Source: Lachnospiraceae bacterium
GTDB taxonomy: Bacteria; Bacillota; Clostridia; Lachnospirales; Lachnospiraceae
Reading direction: 5' to 3'
Assembly: GCA_910575105.1 (NCBI GenBank)
Contig: CAJTDK010000009.1
Coordinates: 1 to 64,000, forward strand
DNA: 64,000 bases
The notes under the pieces are model-generated. The model ran no database searches and was not told the DNA's origin. It worked only from the letters and a program-made list of their open reading frames with translations. Below, piece by piece: positions 52,324 to 60,360 of this stretch. Numbering within the stretch: the first letter of the stretch is position 1; every line of letters starts with the position of its first letter. The translations under genes and the position numbers were made by a program.

Positions 52324-52851
52324 CTAAAGATTAGCGGATGACTGTAAATATAGCACGGAGAACATGACGTAAGATGTAATTCGGCTTATAGCGTCAGGAA
52401 ACGGATAAGAAATTCTCTGTCTTCCGGACGGGTGTATAGCAGGGGAGCGGCTGTCTTTGGAAAATAGAACACCAAAAAAGGACGCAAAATGAGTGTTGCC
52501 GTGAGCCACATAGATGCCGGCAAGCTTTTGGGAGGGGGCAAAACATTCCCCCGCATTTACCGTAGTGATGGTGAGCGCCGCCCATGGGGCGAGAGAATTC
52601 TTGCAGTCCATCGTCTTTCCTTTATCGCTTATGGCGAGGATGCCGTCTGCAAAGGTCCACGTTACATTATTCCCGCATATATCGCTGACAGCAGATGATC
52701 CAGAGACATCGGGTGCCTGCTTCGCAATATACCTGTCAAACCGGACTGAAAAGCGGATGGCAGTCCTTAATACAGACTGCCCCGTAAGATAGAGACATAC
52801 GAACAGCGACAAGGTGAATAGAGCAGTAATTATTTTTTCGTAAATTTTCAA
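52324..52851 (-). CDS. Truncated BspA-like (LRR_5) exported protein
   Basis: 175 residues from TTG 52851, chosen for the AAAGGAGGAAGAAG just upstream. One N-terminal membrane anchor or signal (KIYEKIITALFTLSLFVCLYLTG) is followed by a segment matching BspA-type surface proteins: CGNNVTWTFADGILAISDKG, PWAALTITTVNAGE, then IYVAHGNTHFASFFGVLFSKD and PSGRQRISYPFPDAISRITSY. The family normally continues with many leucine-rich repeats; this one stops after about two and several core residues are substituted. It may be a decayed surface protein or a short secreted version. Confidence 0.6.
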   Translation of the reverse strand: MKIYEKIITALFTLSLFVCLYLTGQSVLRTAIRFSVRFDRYIAKQAPDVSGSSAVSDICGNNVTWTFADGILAISDKGKTMDCKNSLAPWAALTITTVNAGECFAPSQKLAGIYVAHGNTHFASFFGVLFSKDSRSPAIHPSGRQRISYPFPDAISRITSYVMFSVLYLQSSANL

Positions 52852-52944
52852 TCTTCTTCCTCCTTTGTTGGGAAATACAACCATATGGTAGCATAAACGG
52901 AATAAAAATGCAATTATTTGGTAGCATAAAACCGAGGTGGTTTG

Positions 52945-53169
52945 ATGTATTTTCAACGTCTGGAAGACTTACGGATTGATAATGATAAAACACAGGCGGA
53001 AATCGCAGAATATCTGGGCTGCCAGCGTGAAGTGTACCGCCGGTATGAGAAGGGAACCCGCCAGATACCGGTAGATCTTCTGATAAAGCTTTCTTTATTT
53101 TATAATGTAAGTATTGATTATATGGTCGGTATCACGAATACAAGAAAGCCATATCCGAAAAGCAAGTGA
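52945..53169 (+). CDS. XRE-family helix-turn-helix regulator
   Basis: 74 residues, essentially one Cro/CI-type HTH domain: LRIDNDKTQAEIAEYLGCQREVYRRYEKGTRQIPVDLLIKLSLFYNVSIDYMVG. GAGGTGGTTTG precedes ATG 52945. It is divergent from the BspA-like gene by about 90 bp and probably controls it or itself. Its 3' end forms the left arm of a terminator. Confidence 0.9.
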   Translation: MYFQRLEDLRIDNDKTQAEIAEYLGCQREVYRRYEKGTRQIPVDLLIKLSLFYNVSIDYMVGITNTRKPYPKSK

Positions 53170-53199
53170 ATCGAAGACTTACTTTGGGATATGGCTTTT
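53145..53199. terminator. Terminator between xre-type and hsp20 genes
   Basis: AAAGCCATATCC and GGATATGGCTTT are perfectly complementary, followed by TTGC on the plus side. The left arm is inside the XRE coding region. Convergent genes on both sides. Confidence 0.8.
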
Positions 53200-53212
53200 G
53201 CTGACCGGATGG

Positions 53213-53635
53213 TTACTCGATGGTGATCAGCTTCGGTGTGTCCTCAACCTTCGGCATGTCTTTCGGAACCTGAAGGGAGAGAATACCGTCTTTAAATGCG
53301 GCGCGGATGTCATCCTGGGTTACCTGCTCTCCGACATAGAAGCTGCGGTTGCATGTTCCGGTGTAACGCTCCTTGCGAATGCAGTTGCCCTTTGCGTCCT
53401 TTTCTTCCTTTGTCTCGTTCTTGGAGGCTGTGATGGTCAGGTAACCGTCCTTTAAGTCAGCCCTGATGTCTTCCTTCGCATATCCGGGAAGTTCCATCTC
53501 AATCATATAGTTCCCGTCTTTATCGTGGATGTCTGTCTTCATGATCTGGGTGGATGAATTCTCAAAGGGGCGTGTGAAAAACGGGTCCTTGAACATCTCA
53601 TCAAATAAATTGTAGTTTCTGTTTGCTAATAACAT
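53213..53635 (-). CDS. Small heat-shock protein, Hsp20/alpha-crystallin family
   Basis: 140 residues. The alpha-crystallin domain (about 32-130) includes KTDIHDKDGNYMIEMELPGYAKEDIRADLKDGYLTITA and the closing AAFKDGILSLQVPK, with the GVL-type consensus changed to GIL. ATP-independent chaperone that holds unfolded proteins. TTAAGGAGGAATGATTT precedes ATG 53635. A CIRCE-like element overlaps its promoter, so HrcA repression is expected. Confidence 0.95.
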   Translation of the reverse strand: MLLANRNYNLFDEMFKDPFFTRPFENSSTQIMKTDIHDKDGNYMIEMELPGYAKEDIRADLKDGYLTITASKNETKEEKDAKGNCIRKERYTGTCNRSFYVGEQVTQDDIRAAFKDGILSLQVPKDMPKVEDTPKLITIE

Positions 53636-53735
53636 AAATCATTCCTCCTTAAAATTACCATTGCGGTAATCATATTATTCCCGGAAAGCGGATAGCTTAT
53701 GGGGAAATATTTATTGTTTTAATTGTTATATATAT

Positions 53736-53778
53736 TATATAACACATATTGTTAGCGATGTCAATAGGTGAGTGCTAA
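53736..53778 (-). promoter_or_regulatory. hsp20 promoter with CIRCE-like (HrcA) operator
   Basis: On the minus strand TTAGCACTC, 9 bp, CATCGCTAA (53778-53752): the left half is a perfect CIRCE arm and the right half is partly decayed (consensus GAGTGCTAA). TTGACA (53764-53759) lies inside it and TATATA (53741-53736) follows at 17 bp. The AT-rich leader to the start codon is about 100 nt. Confidence 0.75.
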
Positions 53779-53898
53779 TTTTTCTGCTAATTTTTGCAAA
53801 CCGCCTGAAATCAATGGTTTGCACATACTTCGTTATCCTATAATTGTCCTTTTCATAGGTCTTGACACCAGTTTGACACCAATTTTTATATTTTTGTG

Positions 53899-54213
53899 TC
53901 AGAAATTTATCGCCATACTATCCAGCCTTGCAATTTCCTGTTTGATTCTTTCTCTGTCTCCCAAGTGGTTATACACGCCCATTGTCACATCAATATGAGC
54001 GTGCCCCATGATATACTGTAATACTTTAATATCCATACGGCACTCTGCCATTCTGGTACAGGCAGTATGACGCATAACGTGAGCGGATACTTTTGGAAGT
54101 AATTCTGCTTTTCTATGTTCTTTCTTTGCTTTCTGTACTTCTTCTTTATTGTAAGCGTCCACAATATTATACAAAACGCTATTTAGTGCCTGCTGATTAA
54201 ACTTGAAATACAA
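53899..54213 (-). pseudogene. Phage/ICE-type integrase, C-terminal fragment
   Basis: About 104 codons with the catalytic end of a tyrosine recombinase: HVMRHTACTRMAE (HxxR region), YIMGHAHIDVTMGVYNHL with the nucleophile tyrosine. The N-terminal core-binding domain and first catalytic Arg are absent, and the frame opens at TTG 54213 with no ribosome site. It resembles integrases of Tn916-like or phage elements. A truncated transposase sequence begins about 115 bp away, pointing to a deletion between mobile elements. Confidence 0.85.
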
Positions 54214-54327
54214 GATTTTACTGACTTTTCTGGCTATTTGGTATATAATACTTGCAAGATAATAGAAATGAATCGTTTATTTTCCGTGCAGATAGCCTTA
54301 AAAATATACAAGCAGGTAGCCCAATAT

Positions 54328-55065
54328 ATGTATAAATATCTTGATAAATTACAACATTCATTCCACGATTTCAATCAGCCATTAGGAATGCATATGAATC
54401 CTGAAAACAGATGGGTGCGTTTGGCAGAACAAATCCCATGGGATGTTTTTGAATCAAAATATGCTGATCTGTTTCCAAATGATACCGGAAATGTTGCAAA
54501 GCTTATGCGTACGGCTCTTGGTTCATTAATTATCCAAAAGAAACTCGGTTTCTCAGACCGCGAATTTGTGGAGCAGATTACAGAGAACCCATATCTGCAA
54601 TACTTCATAGGGCTTCACGGTTATCAGCAAGAACCACCATTTGATGCAAGTACCCTTGTCCTTTTCCGGAAACGCTTGTCTCCTGAGATCATCATGGAAG
54701 CAAATGACTATATTTTGAATCATGATGATAATAAGAAGGATCCTCCGTCAAGGGATTCTTCTGAAAAGAGGGATTGTGAAAAGGGCCGGGAGGATACAGG
54801 GAATCAGGGGACATTGATTATCGATGCCATCTGTGCACCGGCCAACATCCGCTATCCCCAGGACGTATCCTTTTTAAACGAAGCAAGAGAAAAACTGGAG
54901 ACGATCATTTATCGGTTTTGTAAATCCTATGGACTGCCGTTACCAAGACGTTACCGTAGAAAAGCCCGGAAAGAATATCTGTCTTTTGCGAAAGGGAAGA
55001 AACATTCCGAAAAGCAGGTGAGAAAGGGAAGTATGCCCTTTTTAATGGGTTTCCAGTATTCCTAA
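54328..55065 (+). pseudogene. IS1182/IS5-type transposase, N-terminal part
   Basis: About 245 codons of a DDE transposase with the DUF772-type N-terminus: MYKYLDKLQHSFHDFN, then LPGM-like WVRLAEQIPWDVFE, GSLIIQKKLGFSDREFVEQITENPYLQYFIG, and IDAICAPANIRYPQD, which holds the first catalytic Asp. The full protein should be about 480 residues, but after RKGSM the frame turns to unrelated residues and stops. The second half with the remaining acidic residues is missing. Confidence 0.85.
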
Positions 55066-55225
55066 CCGTCATTTAGGAGCAAAATTAATCACTATTCATT
55101 AAAATATTGACTTTGAAACACTATTTATTAAGAGTAAGCCAATCCGATTTGGGATTGTCTTGATAAAATAATCAGTTTCACGGATTCAGGGAACAGATAA
55201 TATCTATTGATCTGGAGGTGATCAA

Positions 55226-55576
55226 ATGAGTAAGAGAAAGGATGAATTCTGGGATGCCATAGACGAGTTGGTCAACAGTTCAGAGATCGTGATCGACAGA
55301 CCGAAAGGAAGCGTACATCCCCGATATCCGGACTTTTTATATAAGGTTGATTATGGATATTTGAAAAATACCGCATCTATGGATGGCGGTGGTATTGACG
55401 TATGGGTTGGCACAGACAAGGAGAGGAAGATTGATGCGGTTATCTGTATTGTTGATCTGATGAAGAGAGATTCTGAGATAAAAATATTGATCGGCTGTAC
55501 CGAAGAGGAAAAGGATATCATAGATCAGACGCATAATGAGACGCAGTATATGAAAGGTATGATGATACGGCGCTGA
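55226..55576 (+). CDS. Inorganic pyrophosphatase-like protein, altered metal motif
   Basis: 116 residues resembling the core of soluble family I pyrophosphatases: RPKGSVHPRYPDFLYKVDYGYLKNTASMDGGGIDVWVG. In true enzymes the last part reads DGDPLDVLV; here the middle Asp is Gly (DGGGID), and the protein is about 50 residues shorter than usual. It may bind metal or pyrophosphate weakly or act on another substrate. TGGAGGTGATCAA precedes ATG 55226. More AT-rich than the downstream genes. Confidence 0.75.
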   Translation: MSKRKDEFWDAIDELVNSSEIVIDRPKGSVHPRYPDFLYKVDYGYLKNTASMDGGGIDVWVGTDKERKIDAVICIVDLMKRDSEIKILIGCTEEEKDIIDQTHNETQYMKGMMIRR

Positions 55577-55588
55577 CCTCAGGGCGAT

Positions 55589-55930
55589 ATGGGGTGCTGC
55601 ATCTATTTCCTACGGTCTGTTGACTGGCTGGACGTGCCTAGGGAGTTGTTTTTATCAAAAGCGCTTGTGTATGCGGTTTCAGCGTGTGCGAATGAGATTA
55701 AGGAGTTCCGCTGCCGCTTTGTGCAGGGTGAGCCTGTGGAATTTGAGCGGATCGATACAGCGTTCACTTATCTGGATAAGGAGACAGAGCTGTTTAAGGT
55801 GGTAAATGTCCGGATGCAGGATACGCTGGATGAATATGTGGCGCTGGCAGAGCGGGCCGTAAGAGAGCAGAAGGAGAATTTTACGGCTCCGCTGAGTAAT
55901 GATGTGTTCCAGTTTTCGGCATTTCCGTAG
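55589..55930 (+). CDS. Hypothetical protein (113 aa)
   Basis: Not recognised. The frame opens four codons after the stop of the pyrophosphatase-like gene and in the same reading frame. The start ATG 55589 has only a weak purine-rich stretch before it. The protein is acidic, mainly helical and soluble (TAFTYLDKETELFKVVNVRMQDTLDEYVALAERAVREQKENF). A remnant of a larger protein is possible, since the N-terminus begins abruptly with MGCCIYFLRSVDWLDVP. Confidence 0.45.
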   Translation: MGCCIYFLRSVDWLDVPRELFLSKALVYAVSACANEIKEFRCRFVQGEPVEFERIDTAFTYLDKETELFKVVNVRMQDTLDEYVALAERAVREQKENFTAPLSNDVFQFSAFP

Positions 55931-56081
55931 GGACGGAAAAGTCATGCTGCCCTTTTCCGTGCAGGTACACCACTCCTTTGTGGATGGCGTACAATCGGGA
56001 AATTGGCAGAGAAGCTACAGCAATTTTTAGACGGATGACGGCTGTACCGTTGTCTGAGGAAAGAAAAACAGGAGGATACGG

Positions 56082-57860
56082 ATGATTATATATTTAACAA
56101 GCAGTCCTACGGGATCTTACCGGGCATCAAAGACGCCGGCCTACCGGGGACTGAACCCGGAGAACGGCCTGGTGGAGAAGCTTAAGGAGGACTGGAAGGA
56201 GCAGGCGAGATGTCTTTTCGTCTGTTCCGATCCGGACGCCTATATGAAGAATAATGAGATGCGGTTCTTTTTTGAGAAGACCGTCAGGGAAACGGGGCTT
56301 TCAGTCTCGGCTTTTGATCTGTGCGACGGCCGCAGCGGGGAGGAGACGGTGAAGAATCTCTGCGCTTATGATGTGCTCATCCTGGGAGGAGGACATGTGC
56401 CGACGCAGAACAGATTTTTCCAGAGGATCGGGCTTATCCCGGCGGTTAAGGCATTTGACGGGCTCGTGATCGGGATCAGCGCGGGAACCATGAACTGCGC
56501 CGGGACGGTGTACGCGCAGCCGGAGGTGCCGGGGGAGAGCACCAGCCGGACTTACCAGAGATTCATCGAAGGCCTCGGGCTTACCCGGTGTAATGTGCTG
56601 CCCCACTATCAGGCGGTGAAGGATGATCTGCTGGACGGAAAGCGGCTGATGGAGGACATTACCTATCCGGACAGCTTCGGGCGGAAGTTCTACGCGCTGG
56701 AGGACGGCAGCTATATCCTGCAAAAGGACGGTGCGGTGACAGTCTTCGGGGAGGCGTACCTTGTGGCGGACGGAAAGACTGAGAAAATCTGTTCCAGTGG
56801 GGAGAGCTTTATCATTCACAAGCGGAGGCAGAGATACAAAGGAACCCATCCGAGGAGCTTTGCGGAAAAATATAAGGAGCATGAGCCGGAGAAATATGCG
56901 GATACGATAGAGAAGGTGATAAGCAAAGGGAGTACTCCGGCGGGGATGCATATTTCCATCTGTGTGGAGGAGATTCTTAAGATCCTTAAGATCCGGCCGG
57001 GAGAGAAGGGGCTTGACCTGACGCTTGGGTACGGCGGACATACGCGCCGGATGCTTGAGGAGCTGAAGGGCAGAGGGCATATCTGGGGACTTGATGTGGA
57101 TCCTATCGAGATAAAAAAGACAGAAGAGCGCCTTAAAGGTCTTGGGTACGGTGAGGATATGCTGACGGCGGTCCGGGAGAATTTTTCAGAGATTTCCCGT
57201 ATCGGCAGAGAGTATGGGCCATTTGACTTTGTGCTGGCGGATCTGGGGGTGTCTTCTATGCAGATTGACGATCCTAAGCGGGGATTTTCCTATAAGGCAG
57301 ACGGGCCTTTAGATCTGCGGCTTAACCCGGAGAGGGGAGTGACGGCGGCAAAAAGGCTTCTGGAGCTTAACGAGGAGGAGCTTGCCGGGATGCTTAGGGA
57401 AAATGCCGACGAGCCTTACGCGGAGGAGATCGCGCAGGAGATTAGCAGGCGGCTTAGGTGCGGCAGTAAGATCGAGACTACGGCCTGTCTCAGAGAAGCA
57501 GTTGAGGCGGCGCTTGTCTTCCTGCCGGAGGATAAGCAGAAAAAGGTTTTGGTGAAAAAGACTTGCCAGCGGGTATTCCAGGCGATCCGCATCGATGTGA
57601 ACAGTGAGTTTGAGGTGCTGGAGGCGATGCTCTCGGGACTGCCGGAAGCGCTGGCGCCCGGCGGGAGGGCGGCGGTCCTTACCTTTCACTCTGGTGAGGA
57701 CAGACTGGTGAAGAAGGCATTTAAGCGGTTCTATAAGGAAGGCGTCTTTTGTGACATTGCAAAGGAAGTGATCCGGCCGTCGGCAGAGGAATGCAGGAGG
57801 AACAGCAGGGCAGGCTGCGCAAAACTTCGGTGGGCGGTAAAAACATCAGGGGGCAAATAA
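56082..57860 (+). CDS. Fusion: peptidase S51 domain + RsmH-like rRNA methyltransferase
   Basis: 592 residues. Residues 1-245 form a peptidase S51 (PepE/cyanophycinase-like) domain: ILGGGHVPTQN at about 100-110, nucleophile Ser133 in GISAGTMN, and LPHY with His175. After a basic linker (HKRRQRYKGTHPRSF) residues about 280-592 form an RsmH/MraW-type SAM methyltransferase: DLTLGYGGHTRRML, GLDVDPIEI, ADLGVSSMQIDDPKRGFSY and the late VLTFHSGEDRLVKKAFKRF. RsmH makes N4-methyl-C1402 in 16S rRNA. The normal rsmH lies in the division cluster, so this is probably a second, divergent copy. One uninterrupted frame; AGGAGGATACGG before ATG 56082; a terminator follows. Confidence 0.9.
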   Translation: MIIYLTSSPTGSYRASKTPAYRGLNPENGLVEKLKEDWKEQARCLFVCSDPDAYMKNNEMRFFFEKTVRETGLSVSAFDLCDGRSGEETVKNLCAYDVLILGGGHVPTQNRFFQRIGLIPAVKAFDGLVIGISAGTMNCAGTVYAQPEVPGESTSRTYQRFIEGLGLTRCNVLPHYQAVKDDLLDGKRLMEDITYPDSFGRKFYALEDGSYILQKDGAVTVFGEAYLVADGKTEKICSSGESFIIHKRRQRYKGTHPRSFAEKYKEHEPEKYADTIEKVISKGSTPAGMHISICVEEILKILKIRPGEKGLDLTLGYGGHTRRMLEELKGRGHIWGLDVDPIEIKKTEERLKGLGYGEDMLTAVRENFSEISRIGREYGPFDFVLADLGVSSMQIDDPKRGFSYKADGPLDLRLNPERGVTAAKRLLELNEEELAGMLRENADEPYAEEIAQEISRRLRCGSKIETTACLREAVEAALVFLPEDKQKKVLVKKTCQRVFQAIRIDVNSEFEVLEAMLSGLPEALAPGGRAAVLTFHSGEDRLVKKAFKRFYKEGVFCDIAKEVIRPSAEECRRNSRAGCAKLRWAVKTSGGK

Positions 57861-57879
57861 ACGTTGCCTCCTTTTTTTG
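57849..57879 (+). terminator. Terminator of the S51-RsmH fusion gene
   Basis: GGGGGCAA pairs with TTGCCTCC (one G-T) around AATAAACG-type loop bases, followed by seven T. The left arm overlaps the stop codon. Confidence 0.85.
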
Positions 57880-57963
57880 CCGGAAATGGCCGGAGATGAA
57901 GATATTTTACAAGACGCAGGTCAGGATTTGGAGTAAAATGGCTGTGACAAGGAGGAATTTTAC

Positions 57964-58941
57964 ATGAAGAGGGAAATGAGAACGGCAGTGTACGATGATG
58001 AACTGCGGATAGAGGCTTATCGGTTCGAGGGGATCATGCAGCCCTTTCCCAACCATTTTCACAGGCATTATGTCATCGGACTTGTGGAGGGCGGGCAGCG
58101 GGTGCTTTCCTGTAAGAACAGGGAGTATGTTTTGGAGAGCGGCAGTGTCGTGATCTTCAATCCGGGGGACAGCCACGCCTGCGTGCAGAGCGACGGCGGG
58201 ACGTTTGATTACCGAGGGCTTAATATCGGGGAGCAGACTATGCTCGGCCTGGCCGAAGAAATTACGGGGAAGCATATGCTTCCGGGTTTTTCGGAAAATG
58301 TTGTCTGGGATGGGGAGATCGCCTGCCAGGTGCGCTCACTTCACAGGATGATCATGGAAGAAACAGGGGATTTCGGCAGGGAGGAAACTTTATTGTTTCT
58401 CATATCGCTGCTTATTCAGAAGTTCGGACAGCCCTTTGAGAGCTGTGTTTTGGAGTGCAGGAGGGAGATCGGGCGGGCATGTGAATATATGGAGCAGCAT
58501 TTCGGGGAGCGGATCTACCTGGATCAGATCTGCCGCTATGCGGGACTTAGTAAATCAGCGCTGCTTAGAGCTTTTACAAAGGAGAAGGGGGTTACGCCGT
58601 ACCGTTATCTTGAGGCGGTACGCATCGGCGCGGCCAAGCGTATGCTGGCGGAAGGGGTGCCTCCTGCGGAGACGGCTATGCGGACAGGATTTTCAGACCA
58701 GAGCCATTTTGCCAATTATTTCAGCCAGTTTATCGGACTTGCGCCGGGGCTTTACCGGGATGTATTTTCTGCGGGTGCAGGCAGGGCTGCGGGCAGAGAT
58801 GAAGGTGAGACCGGGGCCGAGACCAGGAGAGTGGAAAGAGATGAGGCAGGGGCTAAGGCCAGGAGAGTGGGCAGAGATGAAGCCGGGGATAGCAGCGGAT
58901 ATAAGAGAGACAGTAAAGGAGGCGGATATCATGGGGAGTAA
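57964..58941 (+). CDS. AraC-family regulator with low-complexity tail
   Basis: 325 residues. A cupin-type sensor (about 25-140; FPNHFHRHYVIGLVEGGQRVL) and an AraC double HTH (about 170-265; IYLDQICRYAGLSKSALLRAF and GFSDQSHFANYFSQFIGLAPGLYRDVF). The last 55 residues are a Glu/Arg/Gly/Ala-rich tail with 12-residue repeats (RRVERDEAGAKA, RRVGRDEAG), generated by a 36-nt repeat; AraC proteins normally end soon after the second HTH. AAGGAGGAATTTTAC precedes the start. It overlaps the EamA gene, the likely target, by 11 bp. Confidence 0.9.
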   Translation: MKREMRTAVYDDELRIEAYRFEGIMQPFPNHFHRHYVIGLVEGGQRVLSCKNREYVLESGSVVIFNPGDSHACVQSDGGTFDYRGLNIGEQTMLGLAEEITGKHMLPGFSENVVWDGEIACQVRSLHRMIMEETGDFGREETLLFLISLLIQKFGQPFESCVLECRREIGRACEYMEQHFGERIYLDQICRYAGLSKSALLRAFTKEKGVTPYRYLEAVRIGAAKRMLAEGVPPAETAMRTGFSDQSHFANYFSQFIGLAPGLYRDVFSAGAGRAAGRDEGETGAETRRVERDEAGAKARRVGRDEAGDSSGYKRDSKGGGYHGE

Positions 58942-59863
58942 GGGACTGGCCGAAGGCAGCAGATCAGGCTCTGCCGGAAGCCTGGCGGCGCTGTTTACGA
59001 TCGTCATCTGGGGAACCACATTTATCTCCACGAAAGTGCTGCTTTTGGATTTCAGGCCAGTGGAGATCCTGTTCTACCGGTTTGTCATGGGATTTCTGGC
59101 GCTTTATCTTGTCTGTCCGCGCCGCCTTAAGGGAGTGAGCCGCAGGCAGGAGGTGACGTTTGCCTTGGCGGGGCTTTGCGGGATCTGCCTGTATTATCTG
59201 CTGGAAAACATCGCCCTCACCCTTACGATGGCGTCGAATGTAGGGGTCATCATATCGGTTGCGCCGTTTTTTACAGCAATACTGCCTTATGCTCTGAGGC
59301 CCGGCACTGATCAGGGATTCAGGGAAAAGCTGGGAGCAGGTTTCTTCGCCGGATTTATCGTTGCAATGGCGGGCATTGCCATGATCAGCTTTAACGGCGC
59401 ACGGCTTTCGCTTAACCCTGCCGGGGATATGCTTGCGGTGCTCGCGGCATTAGTGTGGGCGTGTTATTCTCTGCTCACAAGAAAGATCAGCAGCTTTGGA
59501 TATCCGGTCATACTTACCACCCGGAGGACATTTTTCTACGGAATCCTCTTTATGGTGCCGGCGCTATATTTCTTTGGATTTGAACCGGGGATTGCGCGGT
59601 TTGCAGACAGGACGGCCCTGTTCAATATCCTCTATCTGGGACTTGGGGCGTCTGCCCTGTGCTTTGTGACGTGGAATGTGGCGGTGAAGGAGCTGGGGGC
59701 GGTAAAGACCAGTATATATATCTACATGGTTCCGGTGATAACGGTAGTGACATCCGCGGCGGTGCTGCACGAGCGGGTGACGCCTGCTTCTGCCGCAGGG
59801 ACGGTTCTTACGGTGGCGGGGTTATTTATTTCAGCGTATGACAAAAAAGTAAGGGGGAAGTAG
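58931..59863 (+). CDS. EamA/DMT-family transporter
   Basis: 310 residues with ten membrane helices in two five-helix EamA repeats (LAALFTIVIWGTTFISTKVLLLDF opens the first; AALVWACYSLLTRKIS the second). Such proteins export or import amino acids and other metabolites; the substrate is not readable. ATG 58931 is preceded by GGAGGCGGATATC, which lies inside the AraC tail. The long frame from 58436 is an out-of-frame extension through the AraC gene. Co-transcribed with the AraC and DUF2000 genes. Confidence 0.93.
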   Translation: MGSKGLAEGSRSGSAGSLAALFTIVIWGTTFISTKVLLLDFRPVEILFYRFVMGFLALYLVCPRRLKGVSRRQEVTFALAGLCGICLYYLLENIALTLTMASNVGVIISVAPFFTAILPYALRPGTDQGFREKLGAGFFAGFIVAMAGIAMISFNGARLSLNPAGDMLAVLAALVWACYSLLTRKISSFGYPVILTTRRTFFYGILFMVPALYFFGFEPGIARFADRTALFNILYLGLGASALCFVTWNVAVKELGAVKTSIYIYMVPVITVVTSAAVLHERVTPASAAGTVLTVAGLFISAYDKKVRGK

Positions 59864-59866
59864 AAA

Positions 59867-60289
59867 GTGGATGTACAGAATGAGAAATGTGTTATGGTGA
59901 TCGATGAAAATCTGCCGTCTGGCATGATTGCAAACACGGCGGCGATCATGGGCATCACTCTGGGGAAGCAGATGCCGGAGGTGGTCGGTGCAGAGGTGCA
60001 TGATAAGACCGGGAAGGAGCATTTGGGGATCATCGAATTTCCGGTTCCGGTCTTAAAGGGGAATCCTGAGCTGATCAGGTCTGTCCGGGAGAAGCTTTAC
60101 GAGCCGGAGTTTTCGGACCTTACGGTGGTGGACTTTACGGATCTGGCACAGGGGTGCAAAACCTATGATGAGTTTATGAAAAAAATGGAAGGTGTAACCG
60201 GAGCGGAGCTGAACTATCTTGGAATAGCTATTTGCGGGGCGAAAAAGAAGGTGAACAGGCTGACGGGAAATCTGGCGCTTTTGAGATAG
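59867..60289 (+). CDS. DUF2000-family protein
   Basis: 140 residues, DUF2000 fold: VMVIDENLPSGMIANTAAIMGITLGK near the N-terminus and EFPVPVLKGNPELIRSVREKLYE in the middle. Unknown function; the fold is close to peptidyl-tRNA hydrolase 2. GTG 59867 is the start, 3 bp after the transporter stop, with AAGGGGGAAG upstream. Confidence 0.88.
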   Translation: MDVQNEKCVMVIDENLPSGMIANTAAIMGITLGKQMPEVVGAEVHDKTGKEHLGIIEFPVPVLKGNPELIRSVREKLYEPEFSDLTVVDFTDLAQGCKTYDEFMKKMEGVTGAELNYLGIAICGAKKKVNRLTGNLALLR

Positions 60290-60360
60290 CTCTTGACAGG
60301 AGCGGCTTAACCCTTTAGAATGAAAGCGATCACTTGCATAGCAGTAAGGGGGCGCTTAGA

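Noticed and set aside
53899-54213. Functional small recombinase
   Set aside because: It lacks the first catalytic Arg and the DNA-binding domain, so it is a fragment and not a short active enzyme.
58436-58930. Extended N-terminus for the EamA transporter
   Set aside because: Out-of-frame reading through the AraC gene; the EamA start at 58931 has its own ribosome site.
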